Shown here: one piece after another, positions 50,572-62,770 of the stretch
Layout of the letters: every line of letters begins with the position of its first letter
Position numbering within the stretch: position 1 is the first letter of the stretch
Source of the DNA: Companilactobacillus kimchiensis
GTDB lineage: Bacteria > Bacillota > Bacilli > Lactobacillales > Lactobacillaceae
DNA: 64,000 bases
Reading direction: 5' to 3'
Assembly (NCBI RefSeq): GCF_001438805.1
Contig: NZ_JQCF01000001.1
Location: 186,001 to 250,000, forward strand
Notes under the pieces: model-generated
What the model was told of the DNA's origin: nothing
Databases searched by the model: none
What the model saw: the letters and a program-made list of their open reading frames with translations, nothing else
Program-made: the position numbers and the translations under genes

Positions 50572-51804
50572 TTAGTTTTCTGAATCAGTTGAATCTGGAT
50601 CAGTTACATCTGGTGTTTCTGTAGATGCAGATTCAGTATCATCGGAGTCAGCTGCAGCTGGGTTTTTAGCATCATCAGCATTAGCAGCATTTTCTCTTGT
50701 TTTTTCAATATCGATCTTGCCACTTTCAATATCCTTGATGTCAACGTCTTGATCATTGTCATCAACAAATTCTACTTGTGATTCAGGTTTAATATCAATC
50801 TTGTAACCAGTCAATTTAGCAGCTAAACGAGCATTTTGACCCTTTTTACCGATGGCAAGTGATAAATGATAATCAGGAACAATTACGATACATTGTTTCT
50901 TATCTCTTTCATCAAATTGAACTGCGATAACTTCGGCAGGGTTCAAAGCATTAGCAATAAAGTCCACTGGATCATCAACGTAAGGTACAACATCAATATT
51001 TTCACCATTTAGTTCGTCGACAACTGCTTGAACACGGGCACCCTTAGGTCCAACACATGTACCAACAGGATCAACATCGGGATTGTCTGATTTAACAGCA
51101 ATCTTTGTACGATCTCCAGCTTCACGAGCAATCGAAACGATTTCAACAGTTCCATCATATATTTCTGGAACTTGTTGTTCAAATAAACGTTTAACTAAGC
51201 CTGGATCAGTTCTAGAAACGAACACTTGAGGACCCTTAGTTGCATTCTCAACTTTTGAAACATAAACACGAATTCTATCTCGAGAATTGTAAACTTCGCC
51301 AGGCATTTGATCAGCCTTAGGCATAACAGTTTCAATTTTACCAAAAGTAATATAAACATATCTACTATCACTACGTTCAACAGTACCCTGAATAATTTCA
51401 TGTTCATACTGACTATACTCATTATAAATGATATCACGTTCAGCTTCACGAACTCGTTGCATAATTACTTGTTTAGCTGTTTGAGCAGCAATTCGACCAA
51501 AATCCTTCGGAGTAACTTCATCTTTGATATGATCACCGATTTCATAACCCTTGCTCTTACCTTGAGCATCTTCAAGACTCACTTCTAGACGGTCATCAAC
51601 AACTTCGTCAACAACTTCTTTGACTGCATAAACATGTATATTACCCTTTTTAGCATCAAATTCAACATCTACGTTTTGGGCTTGGTTGTAATTTCTCTTA
51701 TAGGCAGCAACTAAGGCGGCTTCTAATGATTCAATGACATATTCTTTTTTAATACCCTTTTCGCTTTCAAGCGCATCGAGGGCCTCAACCATTTCTTTAC
51801 TCAT
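50572..51804 (-). CDS. nusA: Transcription termination/antitermination factor NusA
   Basis: 410 residues. N-terminal RNAP-binding domain (MVEALDALESEKGIKKEYVIESLEAALVAA), S1 domain (EIIQGTVERSDSRYVYITFG) and two KH domains (VGPKGARVQAVVDELNGE and AIGKKGQNARLAAKLTGYK). The last about 60 residues are acidic and Ala/Asp/Ser/Thr-rich, without the extra repeats of E. coli NusA. It modulates pausing and termination. First large gene of the operon after rimP. Confidence 0.97.
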   Translation of the reverse strand: MSKEMVEALDALESEKGIKKEYVIESLEAALVAAYKRNYNQAQNVDVEFDAKKGNIHVYAVKEVVDEVVDDRLEVSLEDAQGKSKGYEIGDHIKDEVTPKDFGRIAAQTAKQVIMQRVREAERDIIYNEYSQYEHEIIQGTVERSDSRYVYITFGKIETVMPKADQMPGEVYNSRDRIRVYVSKVENATKGPQVFVSRTDPGLVKRLFEQQVPEIYDGTVEIVSIAREAGDRTKIAVKSDNPDVDPVGTCVGPKGARVQAVVDELNGENIDVVPYVDDPVDFIANALNPAEVIAVQFDERDKKQCIVIVPDYHLSLAIGKKGQNARLAAKLTGYKIDIKPESQVEFVDDNDQDVDIKDIESGKIDIEKTRENAANADDAKNPAAADSDDTESASTETPDVTDPDSTDSEN

Positions 51805-51814
51805 GATTTTCTCC

Positions 51815-52288
51815 TTAGAATTCTATTGCAAGTCGAATCTTAGCAATGTTGTCACGACTAATTTCTACTTGTTTCTTTAAATTCTTAACTTTAACGATCA
51901 AAGTTATCTTAGTATCCGTTACCTCAGTCATAGTTCCTTCAAAAGCTTTTTGACCATCTTGTTTTTGATAGAGCGAGACGTGAACATAGTCGTCGACATT
52001 GTTTGATAAACTTTCATCATTTTTAAGTGGACGTTCTGCACCAGGAGAAGAAACCTCTAAATAATAGGCAGGGTCGATTGGATTCAATTCATCCAATTTT
52101 TCTCCATATTCTTCACTAATGACGGCACAATCATCAATATTGATTCCACCTTGTTTGTCTGCATAAACTCTCAAATACCAATCTCCGCGTTCATGTATGA
52201 ACTCCAAATCAACTAAATAAAAATTATGTTGATCCAAAATCGGTTGTAAAATGGCTTTTAATTCTTCAACTTTTGTATCCAAGGACAT
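51815..52288 (-). CDS. rimP: Ribosome maturation factor RimP
   Basis: 157 residues from ATG at 52288 (MSLDTKVEELKAIL). GGAGG ends only 1 nt before that ATG, so TTG at 52282, 7 nt from the site, may be the real start. The longer frame to 52324 runs into a terminator stem and is rejected. Features: YLVDLEFIHERGDWYLRVYADK, SPGAERPLKND. It is needed for 30S assembly. Starts the rimP-nusA-ylxR-ylxQ-infB operon. Confidence 0.93.
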   Translation of the reverse strand: MSLDTKVEELKAILQPILDQHNFYLVDLEFIHERGDWYLRVYADKQGGINIDDCAVISEEYGEKLDELNPIDPAYYLEVSSPGAERPLKNDESLSNNVDDYVHVSLYQKQDGQKAFEGTMTEVTDTKITLIVKVKNLKKQVEISRDNIAKIRLAIEF

Positions 52289-52304
52289 TCCTCCAAAGTA
52301 ATCG

Positions 52305-52336
52305 GCAATAAAAAGAGTGAGCATCTCTGCTCACTC
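52305..52336 (-). terminator. Intrinsic terminator after polC
   Basis: Perfect 9-bp stem GAGTGAGCA/TGCTCACTC, 4-nt loop, TTTTTATT on the minus strand. It separates polC from rimP. Confidence 0.9.
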
Positions 52337-52406
52337 ATTAATCAGTAATTAACTAATAGTTAATTTAACATAGATTTATTATTAAATCAACTTATAACAA
52401 CCATAC

Positions 52407-55400
52407 CTAAAACAATGATAACTGATTTTCATCTGGCATGCCATCTAATACATGATTTTCTGTCATATACTCGATAACCGTCTTCGAAACTTTTCCTCTA
52501 GTACCGAGATCTTGTTTAGATAAGAATGGTTGTTCTTCACGAGCGGCAATGATTTGTTTAGCAACGTTATCACCCAAACCGGGAATTGCGTTGAATGGAG
52601 CTAAGAGTGTTTTGTCATCAATGATCTTAAATTCAAAGGCCTCAGATTTTTCAATATCGACCATCTTAATCTTGAAATCACGTTCCAAACATTCGTTAGC
52701 TAATTCTAGTACTGTTAATAAATTTTTTTCTTTAGTTGAAGCATCCATCCCTTTATCATTGATAGCTTTCATTGATGCTTTAACAGCATCTTTACCAGAA
52801 GCCATCGCTACCAAGTCAAAATCATCAGCCCGAACTGAGAAGTAAGCACTGTAATAATAGAGTGGATGATGCACTTTAAAGTAAGCAATTCTCAACGCCA
52901 TAATAATATAGGCTGTCGCATGGGCTCTTGGGAACATATACTTGATCTTCAAACAAGAATCAATATACCAATCAGGAACCTCAGCGTCTTTCATTGCTTG
53001 CTTCCAATCATCTGGAATACCACGTCCCTTACGAACATGTTCCATGATTTGGAAGGCCATCTGTGAATCCATACCATAGTGAATTAAATCCATCATGATA
53101 TTATCACGACAACCAATAACATCCTTCAAAGTAACGATACCCTTGTCGATCAACTCTTCCGCATTACCTAACCAAACATCAGTCCCATGTGAAAGTCCTG
53201 AAATTTGTAGCAACTCGGCAAAAGTTGTTGGATGGGTTTTCTCTAGCATCCCTCGCACAAAACGGGTTCCGAACTCGGGCACACCCAAAGTTCCAACCTT
53301 CGAAAAGATTTGTTCTGGTTTAACGCCTAATGAGTCGGTACTCTTGAACAATTCCATGACACCTGGATCTTTAACTGGAAGTGTCTTTGGATCAATACCT
53401 GACAAATCTTGAAGTGTACGGATCATTGTCGGATCATCATGTCCCAAAATATCCAGTTTTAAAATATTATCATGAATTGAATGGAAATCAAAATGAGTTG
53501 TCTTCCAAGCGGCTGTTCGATCATTGGCTGGAAATTGAATCGGCGTAAAGTCAAAAATATCCATATAATCTGGCACAACAATGATACCGGCCGGATGTTG
53601 TCCAGTCGTCCGTTTAACACCTGTCGAACCCATTGCCAATCGAGCTTCTTCGGCATTACGGAAGTTTTGACCTGTCATTTCTTCATAGTTCTTTACATAA
53701 CCAAAAGCAGTTCGATCAGCAATCGTCCCAATAGTACCAGCACGGAATACATGGTCTTCCCCGAACAATACCTTGGTATAATTATGAGCTACTGGCTGAT
53801 AATCACCTGAGAAATTCAAATCAATATCCGGAACTTTATCACCTTTGAAACCAAGGAAGGTCTCAAAAGGAATATCTTGACCATCTTTATCTAAGTCAGC
53901 CCCACATTTAGGACATTTTTTGTCGTCCAAGTCATATCCAGAACCAACCTCACCATTAGTGAAAAACTCTGAATATTTACACTCTGGACAACGATAATGT
54001 GGTGGTAAAGGATTAACTTCAGTAATTCCGGTCATTGTTGCAACAAAACTGGAACCAACCGAACCACGGGAACCAACCAAATATCCATCTTTATTAGACT
54101 TGAAAACCAATCGTTGAGCAATTAAATAAATAACAGAGAATCCGTTACCAATAATACTCTTTAATTCACGATCCATTCGCTTCTGAACTAACTCAGGTAA
54201 GGGTTCACCATACAGTTCATGTGCTTTAGTCATCGTCAAATTGCGAATCTCATCTTCAGCACCCTCCATTTTAGGAGTATAAAGCTTATGTTTAACCGGT
54301 GAAATATCTTCAATTGAATCCATGATTTCTTTAGGATTATCCACAATCACTGCTTGAGCTGTCGCATCATCCAAGAAATCAAATTCATCAAACATCTCAT
54401 TAGTTGTTCTAAATTGCACATCAGGTAACTCAGGTCGACGTCCCAAGGCATTACTCTTCACTGCCTTAATAACAATATCTCGATAAACCTTATCAGTCGT
54501 ATCTAAATAATGGACATCTCCAGTCGCAACGACCGGTTTTTTCAACTCTTGACCTAATTTAACAATATTTCCTAGAATCTCTTCCAGGGCTTTTTCATCT
54601 TTAATAATCTTAATATCAATCAGATGTTGATACATCGTCTTAGGCATAACTTCTAAATAATCATAATACTGAGCTAGTTCTCGAGTATCGTCATATCCCT
54701 TTTGCATCATGCTGGTAAAGACTTCACCATTTTCACATCCAGAACCAACCAAGATTCCTTCACGATATTTATTCAATAATCGTCTCGGAACACGAGCTGT
54801 CCGATAGAAATAATTAGTCATTGAATAAGATACTATCTTAAACAAATTCTTCAGACCCGCTTGAGTTTTAGCAATCAAAATGGCATGACTGGGACGAGCT
54901 TGTTTATAAGCTTCTTCCCCACCAATATTATCATTCAATTGTGCAACATCATTAGTCCCAAACTTGTTTTCCAATTCCACAAACAACTTGTACATCAGAT
55001 ATCCAGTTGTTTCCGCATCGGAATCAGCCCGGTGATGATGTTCCAATACAATATTGTAACGTTTAGCTAAGGAATCTAGTTTATGATTTCGGTATTCGGA
55101 ATGCAGTGTTCGTGACATTTCCAAAGTATCGATCACAGGCATTGCTAAACGAGGTCGACCCATTCGTGTCAAAGCAGCATTCATAAAGCCCATATCAAAA
55201 GTAACATTATGACCAACTAAAATATCGTCACCAATAAAATCCATAAACTTCGAAATGATGACTGTTTCATCTGGAGCGCTGTCGACCATTTCATTAGTAA
55301 TACTAGTCAAATCAGTCGTGATATCGGATAAAGGATGACCGGGATTGATAAATTCATCAAAACGCTCAATTACTTCACCGTTTAACATTTTAGTCGCACC

Positions 55401-56708
55401 AATTTCGATAATAGAATCATAAACAGCTGACAAACCAGTGGTTTCAGTATCAAAGATAACGTACTCTGCACCTTCGAGCTTTTGATCTCTTAGATTAAAG
55501 GCAATTGGATTACCCTCATCTACTAAATCAATTTCCACACCATAACCAATCTTGACACCATACTTTTGCCCTGCCGTATAAGCTTCTGGAAAGGCCTGTA
55601 AAGCATGATGATCGGTAATAGCAATCGCAGGTTGTCCCCATTCACTGGCTCGTTTGATTAAATCAGTTGCACTTGGAATGGCATCCATTTGACTCATATT
55701 CGTATGAGCATGCATTTCGATTCGTTTATTATCGTCCTCAGCAGTATCTTTACGTGATTCATGCTTAATGATATTGATATCATTTGCCATAATGACTAAT
55801 TCTCTAGAGAAATTATCCTCTTGAATATTACCACGTACACGAATCCAAGCGCCCTTATCCAATGATTCAAAGAAACTTTCATCATCTTCACCATTAGAGA
55901 ATTTTTTAATACTAAATGACGAAGTATAATCAGTCACCTGCATGATCAACAGTGAACGACCGGATTTTAACTTTCTAACTTCCATGTCAAAAATATAACC
56001 TTCGACAACCTTATTCCGATCTTCTTCAATGATATCGACCATTTGAGTAATTTCTTGGTCATTAGGAATCTTTCGTCCGACTTTGGAAACATTACCAGCC
56101 GGTTTGGCAGCTTTTTTCTCACTAACCTCTTTGGCTTTAGCTTGAAATTCTTTAGTCTTCTCAGCATTAGCAGCCTTCATAGCAGCTTCTTTGGCCTGAG
56201 ATTTATTTTCATCAATATTAGTTCTGATTTTGAAATCAGGAAAACCAAGGCTAGTGTATTCTGACTGCAAACCGTTGATTAACTTACCATCAACAAAATC
56301 AGCCATAAAACCATTAGATACATCCAAAAAGACCTGACCATTTTCCATATGTGGTGGTGTTTGACTAATTTTGTCCAAAACCATTGGCGATTGGACATTA
56401 CAGTCATTCAACACATAATTCCAATAATCTCTGATGATTTTTTCATTCAATTCAGCTTTAGTCGTACTAATCTCAAAGTCCACTTGCGCGATACCTTCAA
56501 AACTTGCCTTTAAAGCTTTAACAAAAATCAAAAATTCATCGAATGGCAAAACGTTAGTGAACTCAAAATAAAAGGTCCAGCGTTTACTATTCTTATGAAC
56601 TTCCAACTTATTTAATTGTCCATTAACAAACGAATCATTAGAATTCAATAGCTTATCTAATTTGATCTGCTTAACTAAAATTTCAAAAAGTTGCTTTGTG
56701 TCTGACAT
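52407..56708 (-). CDS. polC: DNA polymerase III PolC-type alpha subunit
   Basis: 1433 residues, the Gram-positive replicative polymerase. Domains in order: N-terminal region, OB fold ([18 protein letters not shown], about 230), PHP domain ([13 protein letters not shown], about 335), inserted DEDDh proofreading exonuclease ([20 protein letters not shown], about 420-590), the zinc ligand cluster [12 protein letters not shown] (about 905-945), palm with [11 protein letters not shown], and the C-terminal RNA/DNA-binding part. Own transcript ending in a strong terminator; proS lies upstream by 39 bases. Confidence 0.98.
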   Translation of the reverse strand: MSDTKQLFEILVKQIKLDKLLNSNDSFVNGQLNKLEVHKNSKRWTFYFEFTNVLPFDEFLIFVKALKASFEGIAQVDFEISTTKAELNEKIIRDYWNYVLNDCNVQSPMVLDKISQTPPHMENGQVFLDVSNGFMADFVDGKLINGLQSEYTSLGFPDFKIRTNIDENKSQAKEAAMKAANAEKTKEFQAKAKEVSEKKAAKPAGNVSKVGRKIPNDQEITQMVDIIEEDRNKVVEGYIFDMEVRKLKSGRSLLIMQVTDYTSSFSIKKFSNGEDDESFFESLDKGAWIRVRGNIQEDNFSRELVIMANDINIIKHESRKDTAEDDNKRIEMHAHTNMSQMDAIPSATDLIKRASEWGQPAIAITDHHALQAFPEAYTAGQKYGVKIGYGVEIDLVDEGNPIAFNLRDQKLEGAEYVIFDTETTGLSAVYDSIIEIGATKMLNGEVIERFDEFINPGHPLSDITTDLTSITNEMVDSAPDETVIISKFMDFIGDDILVGHNVTFDMGFMNAALTRMGRPRLAMPVIDTLEMSRTLHSEYRNHKLDSLAKRYNIVLEHHHRADSDAETTGYLMYKLFVELENKFGTNDVAQLNDNIGGEEAYKQARPSHAILIAKTQAGLKNLFKIVSYSMTNYFYRTARVPRRLLNKYREGILVGSGCENGEVFTSMMQKGYDDTRELAQYYDYLEVMPKTMYQHLIDIKIIKDEKALEEILGNIVKLGQELKKPVVATGDVHYLDTTDKVYRDIVIKAVKSNALGRRPELPDVQFRTTNEMFDEFDFLDDATAQAVIVDNPKEIMDSIEDISPVKHKLYTPKMEGAEDEIRNLTMTKAHELYGEPLPELVQKRMDRELKSIIGNGFSVIYLIAQRLVFKSNKDGYLVGSRGSVGSSFVATMTGITEVNPLPPHYRCPECKYSEFFTNGEVGSGYDLDDKKCPKCGADLDKDGQDIPFETFLGFKGDKVPDIDLNFSGDYQPVAHNYTKVLFGEDHVFRAGTIGTIADRTAFGYVKNYEEMTGQNFRNAEEARLAMGSTGVKRTTGQHPAGIIVVPDYMDIFDFTPIQFPANDRTAAWKTTHFDFHSIHDNILKLDILGHDDPTMIRTLQDLSGIDPKTLPVKDPGVMELFKSTDSLGVKPEQIFSKVGTLGVPEFGTRFVRGMLEKTHPTTFAELLQISGLSHGTDVWLGNAEELIDKGIVTLKDVIGCRDNIMMDLIHYGMDSQMAFQIMEHVRKGRGIPDDWKQAMKDAEVPDWYIDSCLKIKYMFPRAHATAYIIMALRIAYFKVHHPLYYYSAYFSVRADDFDLVAMASGKDAVKASMKAINDKGMDASTKEKNLLTVLELANECLERDFKIKMVDIEKSEAFEFKIIDDKTLLAPFNAIPGLGDNVAKQIIAAREEQPFLSKQDLGTRGKVSKTVIEYMTENHVLDGMPDENQLSLF

Positions 56709-56747
56709 ATTCTACCCTTCGATAAATAAAAAAAGGCCTAAGCCTCA

Positions 56748-58454
56748 TTACTGATTCTTAAGCAATATTTTTACTGAATTTACTAATTCATCTTTACTTA
56801 CTTCAATTGTTTCGCCAGTACTTCTAATCTTTAGTTCCACAATATTATCGGCAGCTTTTTTACCAACGGTGATTCGAATTGGAATACCAATTAAATCAGA
56901 GTCAGCAAATTTAACACCGGGACGTTCTTTTCTGTCATCAAGTAAAACATCATAACCTTCGTCTTGAAGTAATTCAACGATATCGTCACTTAATTTTCCT
57001 TGAACATCATCATTATATTTAATTGGCACAACGTGTACTTGGTAAGGAGCTAAACGTTCTGGCCAGATAATACCATTTTCATCACTGTGTTGTTCAATGA
57101 TAGCTGATAATAATCTTGAAATACCAATACCATAACAACCCATGATCAATGGATTAGACTTACCATTTTCATCCAAGAAGTTAGCACCAAGTGCCTTAGA
57201 GAACTTAGTACCCAATTTAAAGATATGACCAATTTCGATACCACGAGTGAATTTGATATGACCATGACCATCAGGTGATGTTTCACCCTCTCTGATAACA
57301 CGGAAATCTCTAAACTCTGGCATTTCATCAGTAATATCCTCAAAGTTAGCATTAACAAAATGACGATCAGCCTTATTAGGACCAACAACAAAGTTTGTTA
57401 AACCAACTAATGAACTGTCATACAGAATTTTAACCTTATCATCCATACCCTTAGGACCAATGAATCCAGGTACACTGTGGAAAACATCAGTTACTTCTTC
57501 AGGTGTAGCTTCACGTAAGAAATCAGCACCCAAATAATTTTTAATTTTAACATCATTAGCATCATAATCACCACGAATCATAACCATTACTGGTTCATCA
57601 TCGGCCATATAGGCTACGGCTTTCATAATTCTTGATGCATCAACTTTCAAAAGATCAGCCAAAGTATCAATTGTATGAACTTTTGGTGTATCAACTTCTT
57701 CAAGTTCTTTTTTATCTTCTTGAGGATTTTCATCCATTTTACTTGCAGCCATTTCTAGGTTGGCTGAATAATCTGAATCATCAGAATAAGCAATCGTATC
57801 TTCACCGATGGGAGCAATAGCTGAGAATTCTTTGGAATCAGTTCCACCCATGGCACCCGCATCACCAATAATGGCACGATAGTTTAATCCACAGATATCA
57901 AAAATATTCTTATAAGCTTGTTCCATTTGGTTAAAGATAATATCCAATTGTTCTTTATTAGCCGTAAATGAATAAGCATCCTTCATCAAGAATTCACGAC
58001 CACGAAGTAGACCATAACGAGGACGATCTTCATCACGATACTTCATTTGCATTTGATATAAAACAAGAGGTAATTTCTTGTAACTATTCAAACCTTCTTT
58101 AACTACACTAGTAAATGTTTCTTCATGTGTAGGTCCTAAAACAAATTCTCTTTCATGACGATCCTTAAGCTTAAAAAGATTATCGCCATATGTTTCGTAA
58201 CGGCCACTCTCTTTCCATAAATCAGCGGGTAAAATTGCTGGCATTTGCATTTCAACAGCATCAACTTTATCCATTTCTTTACGAATCGCATCCTCAAGTT
58301 TACGAATTACTGACCAAGCTAATGGTAAATATGCGTAAACACCTGCAGAAACTTGTCTAACGTAGCCAGCTCGCAACATCAACTGATGACTAATAGCCTC
58401 AGCATCTGAAGGAGTTTGCTTTAATGTTGGAATATATAATTTTGATTGTTTCAA
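56748..58454 (-). CDS. proS: Prolyl-tRNA synthetase (bacterial type)
   Basis: 568 residues, class II synthetase of the bacterial group. Motif 2 region ([25 protein letters not shown]), the inserted editing domain between motifs 2 and 3 (about residues 225-400), motif 3 ([18 protein letters not shown]) and the anticodon-binding C-terminus ([20 protein letters not shown]). It charges tRNA-Pro and edits mis-acylated alanine. It follows rseP by 13 bases in a common operon order. Confidence 0.97.
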   Translation of the reverse strand: MKQSKLYIPTLKQTPSDAEAISHQLMLRAGYVRQVSAGVYAYLPLAWSVIRKLEDAIRKEMDKVDAVEMQMPAILPADLWKESGRYETYGDNLFKLKDRHEREFVLGPTHEETFTSVVKEGLNSYKKLPLVLYQMQMKYRDEDRPRYGLLRGREFLMKDAYSFTANKEQLDIIFNQMEQAYKNIFDICGLNYRAIIGDAGAMGGTDSKEFSAIAPIGEDTIAYSDDSDYSANLEMAASKMDENPQEDKKELEEVDTPKVHTIDTLADLLKVDASRIMKAVAYMADDEPVMVMIRGDYDANDVKIKNYLGADFLREATPEEVTDVFHSVPGFIGPKGMDDKVKILYDSSLVGLTNFVVGPNKADRHFVNANFEDITDEMPEFRDFRVIREGETSPDGHGHIKFTRGIEIGHIFKLGTKFSKALGANFLDENGKSNPLIMGCYGIGISRLLSAIIEQHSDENGIIWPERLAPYQVHVVPIKYNDDVQGKLSDDIVELLQDEGYDVLLDDRKERPGVKFADSDLIGIPIRITVGKKAADNIVELKIRSTGETIEVSKDELVNSVKILLKNQ

Positions 58455-58467
58455 GTTCTTAATCCCC

Positions 58468-59736
58468 CTATTTTATGAAGAAGCGCTGAATATCATTCCA
58501 AGTAACGGCAACCATCAATAAGACCAGAATCCCCACACCAATCAATGTAATCACATTTTCGTATTGTTCTGGAATTGGTTTTCTTCTGATAGCTTCAATA
58601 ATATTTAATAGAATTTTTCCACCATCAAGTGCTGGAATTGGAATCAAGTTAACGATACCCAAGTTCATTGACAACATCGAAGTGAAGAAAATAATATTGA
58701 TCAAACCTGTTGAGGCTACTTTGGAAGTCATTGAATAAATTCCCACTGGTCCAGATAACTGATTAATACTAAAACCACCAGATACCATCTTACCCAAAGC
58801 GTGGAAAATTGTTAATGAAGTACTCCAGCTATATGTAAAGCCATATTTAATTTTACCCATGGCACTTGAATCCATCTTCGGCATAATACCGATCAGGCCA
58901 TATTTTTGACCAGACGATTTAACTGTCTTAGGTGTTACTTTGACTTGTTTTACTTCTTTACCAGATTGAACTTTTAAAGTTAACTTCTTACCGGGACTAT
59001 TTTGAATTGTTTCTGACAAATCAGTCCAAGAAGCAGTCTTTTTATTATTAACACTTAAAATTTTATCATTAGCTTTTAAGCCAGCTTTTTGAGCAATCGA
59101 ATTCTTTTGAATTTGACCAAGTTGATTAGTTCCGGTTCCAACTGAGCCCATCATAAAGGCTGCTAAAATAGCCGCCACAATTGCTAAGATAAAGTTATTA
59201 AATGGTCCTGCAAAGTTAGTGATCATTCGTTTCCAAACTGAAACAGATTGAAGTTGAACGTCACGTGGTGCAATTTGCACTTCCGTACCATCTTCTTCAA
59301 CAATTGTTGCATCATGATCAACTGAATATTTCTTAGTGACAGTTTCATCACCATTTTCGTATCCTTCAACTACTAGATCATCTACAAGATCAGCCTTAGA
59401 AATTTGGACTGGAACCGCGTTTGCATCATAAACTTTACTAGAAGTTATTATTTTTGTTACTTTGTCAGCGTCATTTAAAACTAACGATGCCATCGTTCCT
59501 GGTTGGATCTCTGAATCATCTTCTTGAGCACCAGCCATTCGTACATAACCACCTAGCGGCAATAATCGCAACGTGTAGGTCGTATGATTTTTTCTGTATG
59601 CTACGATTTTGGGGCCCATACCAACTGAAAATTCACGAACCAAAATCCCTGATTTTTTAGCAGCATAATAGTGTCCAAATTCATGAACGATTACCAATAT
59701 TCCAAAAACGATTATAAATGTAATTATCGCGGTCAT
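58468..59736 (-). CDS. rseP: Intramembrane zinc metalloprotease RseP (site-2 protease)
   Basis: 422 residues. First membrane helix carries the HEFGH zinc motif (residues 18-22); a PDZ domain ([23 protein letters not shown]) lies at about 205-270; the second catalytic motif [13 protein letters not shown] is near residue 365. At least four membrane segments. It cuts anti-sigma factors or signal-peptide remnants within the membrane. Operon with cdsA upstream (19 bp) and proS downstream. Confidence 0.95.
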   Translation of the reverse strand: MTAIITFIIVFGILVIVHEFGHYYAAKKSGILVREFSVGMGPKIVAYRKNHTTYTLRLLPLGGYVRMAGAQEDDSEIQPGTMASLVLNDADKVTKIITSSKVYDANAVPVQISKADLVDDLVVEGYENGDETVTKKYSVDHDATIVEEDGTEVQIAPRDVQLQSVSVWKRMITNFAGPFNNFILAIVAAILAAFMMGSVGTGTNQLGQIQKNSIAQKAGLKANDKILSVNNKKTASWTDLSETIQNSPGKKLTLKVQSGKEVKQVKVTPKTVKSSGQKYGLIGIMPKMDSSAMGKIKYGFTYSWSTSLTIFHALGKMVSGGFSINQLSGPVGIYSMTSKVASTGLINIIFFTSMLSMNLGIVNLIPIPALDGGKILLNIIEAIRRKPIPEQYENVITLIGVGILVLLMVAVTWNDIQRFFIK

Positions 59737-59755
59737 TTTAACCTCCAGATGCTAC

Positions 59756-60550
59756 TTAAACTAAACCAAATATATGTAACAATGGTAGCACGATCAACAT
59801 ACTATCAAATCTATCTAAGATCCCACCATGTCCTGGTAAGATATTTCCTGAATCCTTTACTTTATAGAAACGTTTATAAGCTGATTCAATCAAATCGCCC
59901 ATTTGTCCCATAACTGAAAGTACGAAAGCAATCATCAACATGGTTGGAATCGAATATTCTTGAGGAACAAAAATCATATAAATACCTGACAGGATCAAGG
60001 CCATAATAATTCCGGCAATGGTACCTTCCCAGGTTTTATTGGGACTAATTGCAGGCCACAACTTATGCTTACCGATTTTTCTACCAAATGAGTAGGCAAA
60101 AATATCTGTTGACCAAACAACGATCAAAGCATACATCAATAAACCTAAACCAGGATTAGAGTTTCTAACGGCGGCCAAATAATGAAAGCCCATACCAATA
60201 TAGAGCATTGACACCACTGAAACACCAGCATCTTCAAAATTGAATTTATTCTTAGTTAAAACTGTGATCACTAATAAGATGATCGAGAAAACATAGAATA
60301 AGTCTAAACGTGTGAAACTTTTGGGAAACCAGCCACGATAAAAAGTATCTGGTACTACCAAAGCTAGGGTTCCTAGAATAGTAACCAAGAAATCCATTGA
60401 AACAATGATTCTTTTGCGCATGATATAAACTTCAAATATAGCAACTAAAGCTAAAGCTGCGGCTGCAATTTCTAGCCAAACGCCACCTGCTAGCAATATG
60501 GGAATAAAGATTGCTAAAGCAATAACGGCGGTGATTACACGTTGTCTCAT
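59756..60550 (-). CDS. cdsA: Phosphatidate cytidylyltransferase
   Basis: 264 residues with seven or eight hydrophobic segments. The CDP-alcohol family signature near the C-terminus is clear: VKDSGNILPGHGGILDRFDSM. SPNKTWEGTIAGI is also typical. It makes CDP-diacylglycerol for phospholipid synthesis in the membrane. It follows uppS by 18 bases, a conserved pair. Confidence 0.95.
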   Translation of the reverse strand: MRQRVITAVIALAIFIPILLAGGVWLEIAAAALALVAIFEVYIMRKRIIVSMDFLVTILGTLALVVPDTFYRGWFPKSFTRLDLFYVFSIILLVITVLTKNKFNFEDAGVSVVSMLYIGMGFHYLAAVRNSNPGLGLLMYALIVVWSTDIFAYSFGRKIGKHKLWPAISPNKTWEGTIAGIIMALILSGIYMIFVPQEYSIPTMLMIAFVLSVMGQMGDLIESAYKRFYKVKDSGNILPGHGGILDRFDSMLIVLPLLHIFGLV

Positions 60551-60568
60551 AATTTTCCCCCAAACTAA

Positions 60569-61312
60569 CTAAACGGATCCAAAACGACGATCTCTTCGAT
60601 CAAATTCTAAAATATCTTCAATCAAATTATCAACTGAATACTCTGGCCAATATGTCTTATCAAAAACCATTTCTGAATAAGCCAATTGCCACAGCATAAA
60701 GTTAGAGATTCGTTCCTCGCCACTTGTTCTGATCAAAAGATCTGGATCAGCCAGATCTCCTAATTGATTTGTTAATAATTGATCAGCAAACATTGTATCG
60801 TCGATCTTTGTTGGATCAATCGAACCATTTTTAGCTTCGATCGCCAAATTTTTAACTGCATTTACAATTTCAGCCCGACCACCATAGTTAAAAGCAAAAT
60901 TGAGGATCATCCCAGTATTATCCTTTGTGTCCTCAACTGCTTTTAAAACTACTTTTCTAGTTCTGTCAGGTAATTTATCAGTAAATCCAGTTACTTCTAC
61001 TTTAATATTTTCTTTAATTAAATCCGGCATAAATGTTCCAAAAAAGTCTACTGGCAAGCGCATCAAGAAATTAACTTCTTTGCTTGGTCGACTCCAGTTT
61101 TCTGTTGAAAAAGCGTAGAGACTTAAAACCCTTACTCCCAAATGACTTGCAGCAGTTGCAATTGTTTTGACATTATTCATGCCCTCTTTATGTCCAGCAA
61201 TTCTTGGCTGACCTTTTCTCTTAGCCCACCTACCATTACCATCCATAATAATCGCAATATGCTTAGGAACAGATATTTCAGGACCTAATTGTCTCTTAAT
61301 ATCCTCTGTCAT
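60569..61312 (-). CDS. uppS: Isoprenyl transferase (undecaprenyl diphosphate synthase)
   Basis: 247 residues. Catalytic motif IAIIMDGNGRWAKRKG with the Asp near residue 24, the LSLYAFSTENWSRP region and the late DLLIRTSGEERISNFMLWQ. It elongates farnesyl diphosphate in cis to the C55 carrier lipid for cell-wall synthesis. Eight bases after frr and just before cdsA. Confidence 0.97.
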   Translation of the reverse strand: MTEDIKRQLGPEISVPKHIAIIMDGNGRWAKRKGQPRIAGHKEGMNNVKTIATAASHLGVRVLSLYAFSTENWSRPSKEVNFLMRLPVDFFGTFMPDLIKENIKVEVTGFTDKLPDRTRKVVLKAVEDTKDNTGMILNFAFNYGGRAEIVNAVKNLAIEAKNGSIDPTKIDDTMFADQLLTNQLGDLADPDLLIRTSGEERISNFMLWQLAYSEMVFDKTYWPEYSVDNLIEDILEFDRRDRRFGSV

Positions 61313-61320
61313 ACAGATTA

Positions 61321-61878
61321 TTACCCTTCAGTAATTTCTTTTTCTTTATCAGCAGCTACTTGATCAAGTTCAGCAATAGCATCATCAGTTACTTTTTGAA
61401 CATCTTTTTCAAGTTTACGTTGTTCATCTTCAGTAATATCGTTAGCTTTGAGTTGTTTCTTCAAATCGTCCATAGCATCACGACGAACGTTTCTAACGGC
61501 GATACGGCCACCCTCGGCTTCTTTACCAACTTGCTTAGCAATTTCTTTTCTGCGCTCACCAGTGAGTTGTGGGATAACCAAACGAATTACATTACCATCA
61601 TTAGCTGGATTAAGTCCAAGATCTGATGAGTTAATAGCATGTTCAATATCATCAAGAGCTGACTTGTCATAAGGTGTGATCAAAAGCACACGTGCTTCAG
61701 GAATATTGATTGAAGCAACTTGGTTCAATGGTACTTCACTACCATAATAAACAACTTTAATGTTGTTCAAAATTGAGGCATTAGCTTTACCTGCACGAAT
61801 ATTACTCAATTCACGTCTTAAAACGTCAATTGATTTTTGCATATTTTCTTTTGCTTTAGAAACGGCTTTATTTGTCAT
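61321..61878 (-). CDS. frr: Ribosome recycling factor
   Basis: Start ATG at 61878 ([13 protein letters not shown]), after GGGTGG; a second ATG directly upstream is possible. 185 residues as usual. Features: [33 protein letters not shown], and [18 protein letters not shown] in the helical arms. With EF-G it splits post-termination ribosomes. It overlaps the end of pyrH, giving translational coupling. Confidence 0.96.
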   Translation of the reverse strand: MTNKAVSKAKENMQKSIDVLRRELSNIRAGKANASILNNIKVVYYGSEVPLNQVASINIPEARVLLITPYDKSALDDIEHAINSSDLGLNPANDGNVIRLVIPQLTGERRKEIAKQVGKEAEGGRIAVRNVRRDAMDDLKKQLKANDITEDEQRKLEKDVQKVTDDAIAELDQVAADKEKEITEG

Positions 61879-62602
61879 CATTACCACCCTTTATAATTGT
61901 TCCAATATTTTCACCTTGGACAACCTTTTTAATGTTTTCAGGTTTGTTCAAGTTGAATACGATCAATGGGATATTGTTATCCATTGACAATGATGAAGCG
62001 GTTGTATCCATAACACCCAAGTTCTTATTAATAAGATCAAGTTGTGAAAGTTCTGAATACTTCTTAGCATTAGGATCTTTCTTAGGATCAGCTGAGTATA
62101 CACCATCAACATTGTTTTTAGCCATCAAAATGACATCAGCTTCAATTTCAGCAGCACGTAATACTGAAGTTGTATCAGTTGAGAAGTAAGGATTACCAGT
62201 ACCACCAGCAAAAATAACCACACGGCCCTTTTCGAGGTGTCTAACAGCCTTTCTTCTAATATAAGGTTCAGCTACTTGGCGCATTTCAATTGATGTTTGT
62301 ACGCGTGTAGGAACGCCAATATGTTCTAGCCCATCTTGCAATGCTAGACCATTCATGACTGTAGCCATCATACCCATGTAATCGGCTTGTGCACGGTCCA
62401 TACCCATTTCGGCACCAGTTTCACCACGCCAAATGTTCCCACCACCACAAACAATGGCAATTTCAACACCTAGGTCATGAACGCTTTTGATTTGTTCAGC
62501 TATCTTCTTAATAACTGGGGGATTGATTCCAAAACCTTTTTCTCCAGCCAAGGCTTCACCGGAAACTTTTAAGATAATTCTTTTATACTTGATATCAGGC
62601 AT
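61868..62602 (-). CDS. pyrH: UMP kinase
   Basis: 244 residues. Amino acid kinase fold: [38 protein letters not shown], and the ATP/Asp-binding [16 protein letters not shown] and [15 protein letters not shown]. It phosphorylates UMP to UDP. Leads pyrH-frr-uppS-cdsA-rseP-proS. The AGGAGAG site precedes the ATG at 62602. Confidence 0.97.
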   Translation of the reverse strand: MPDIKYKRIILKVSGEALAGEKGFGINPPVIKKIAEQIKSVHDLGVEIAIVCGGGNIWRGETGAEMGMDRAQADYMGMMATVMNGLALQDGLEHIGVPTRVQTSIEMRQVAEPYIRRKAVRHLEKGRVVIFAGGTGNPYFSTDTTSVLRAAEIEADVILMAKNNVDGVYSADPKKDPNAKKYSELSQLDLINKNLGVMDTTASSLSMDNNIPLIVFNLNKPENIKKVVQGENIGTIIKGGNDDK

Positions 62603-62714
62603 AAGTACTCTCCTTTAATTTTGCTATTAAATATTTTAACATATTCGATACAGTAAATTTATCTAAAGACTATTTTTAAATAAAAAATGCTAGGTTACAA
62701 CCCTTTATACAAAG

Positions 62715-62754
62715 AAAAGGCCGTTTAATTCAAAATGAATTAAGCGACCTTCCT
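62715..62754 (-). terminator. Intrinsic terminator after tsf
   Basis: Stem AAGGTCG..TTAATTC/GAATTAA..CGGCCTT with a 4-nt loop followed by TTCTTTG on the minus strand. The 110 bp from here to pyrH are AT-rich and should contain the pyrH promoter; none is convincing by eye. Confidence 0.75.
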
Positions 62755-62770
62755 CAAAAATATGTATTTA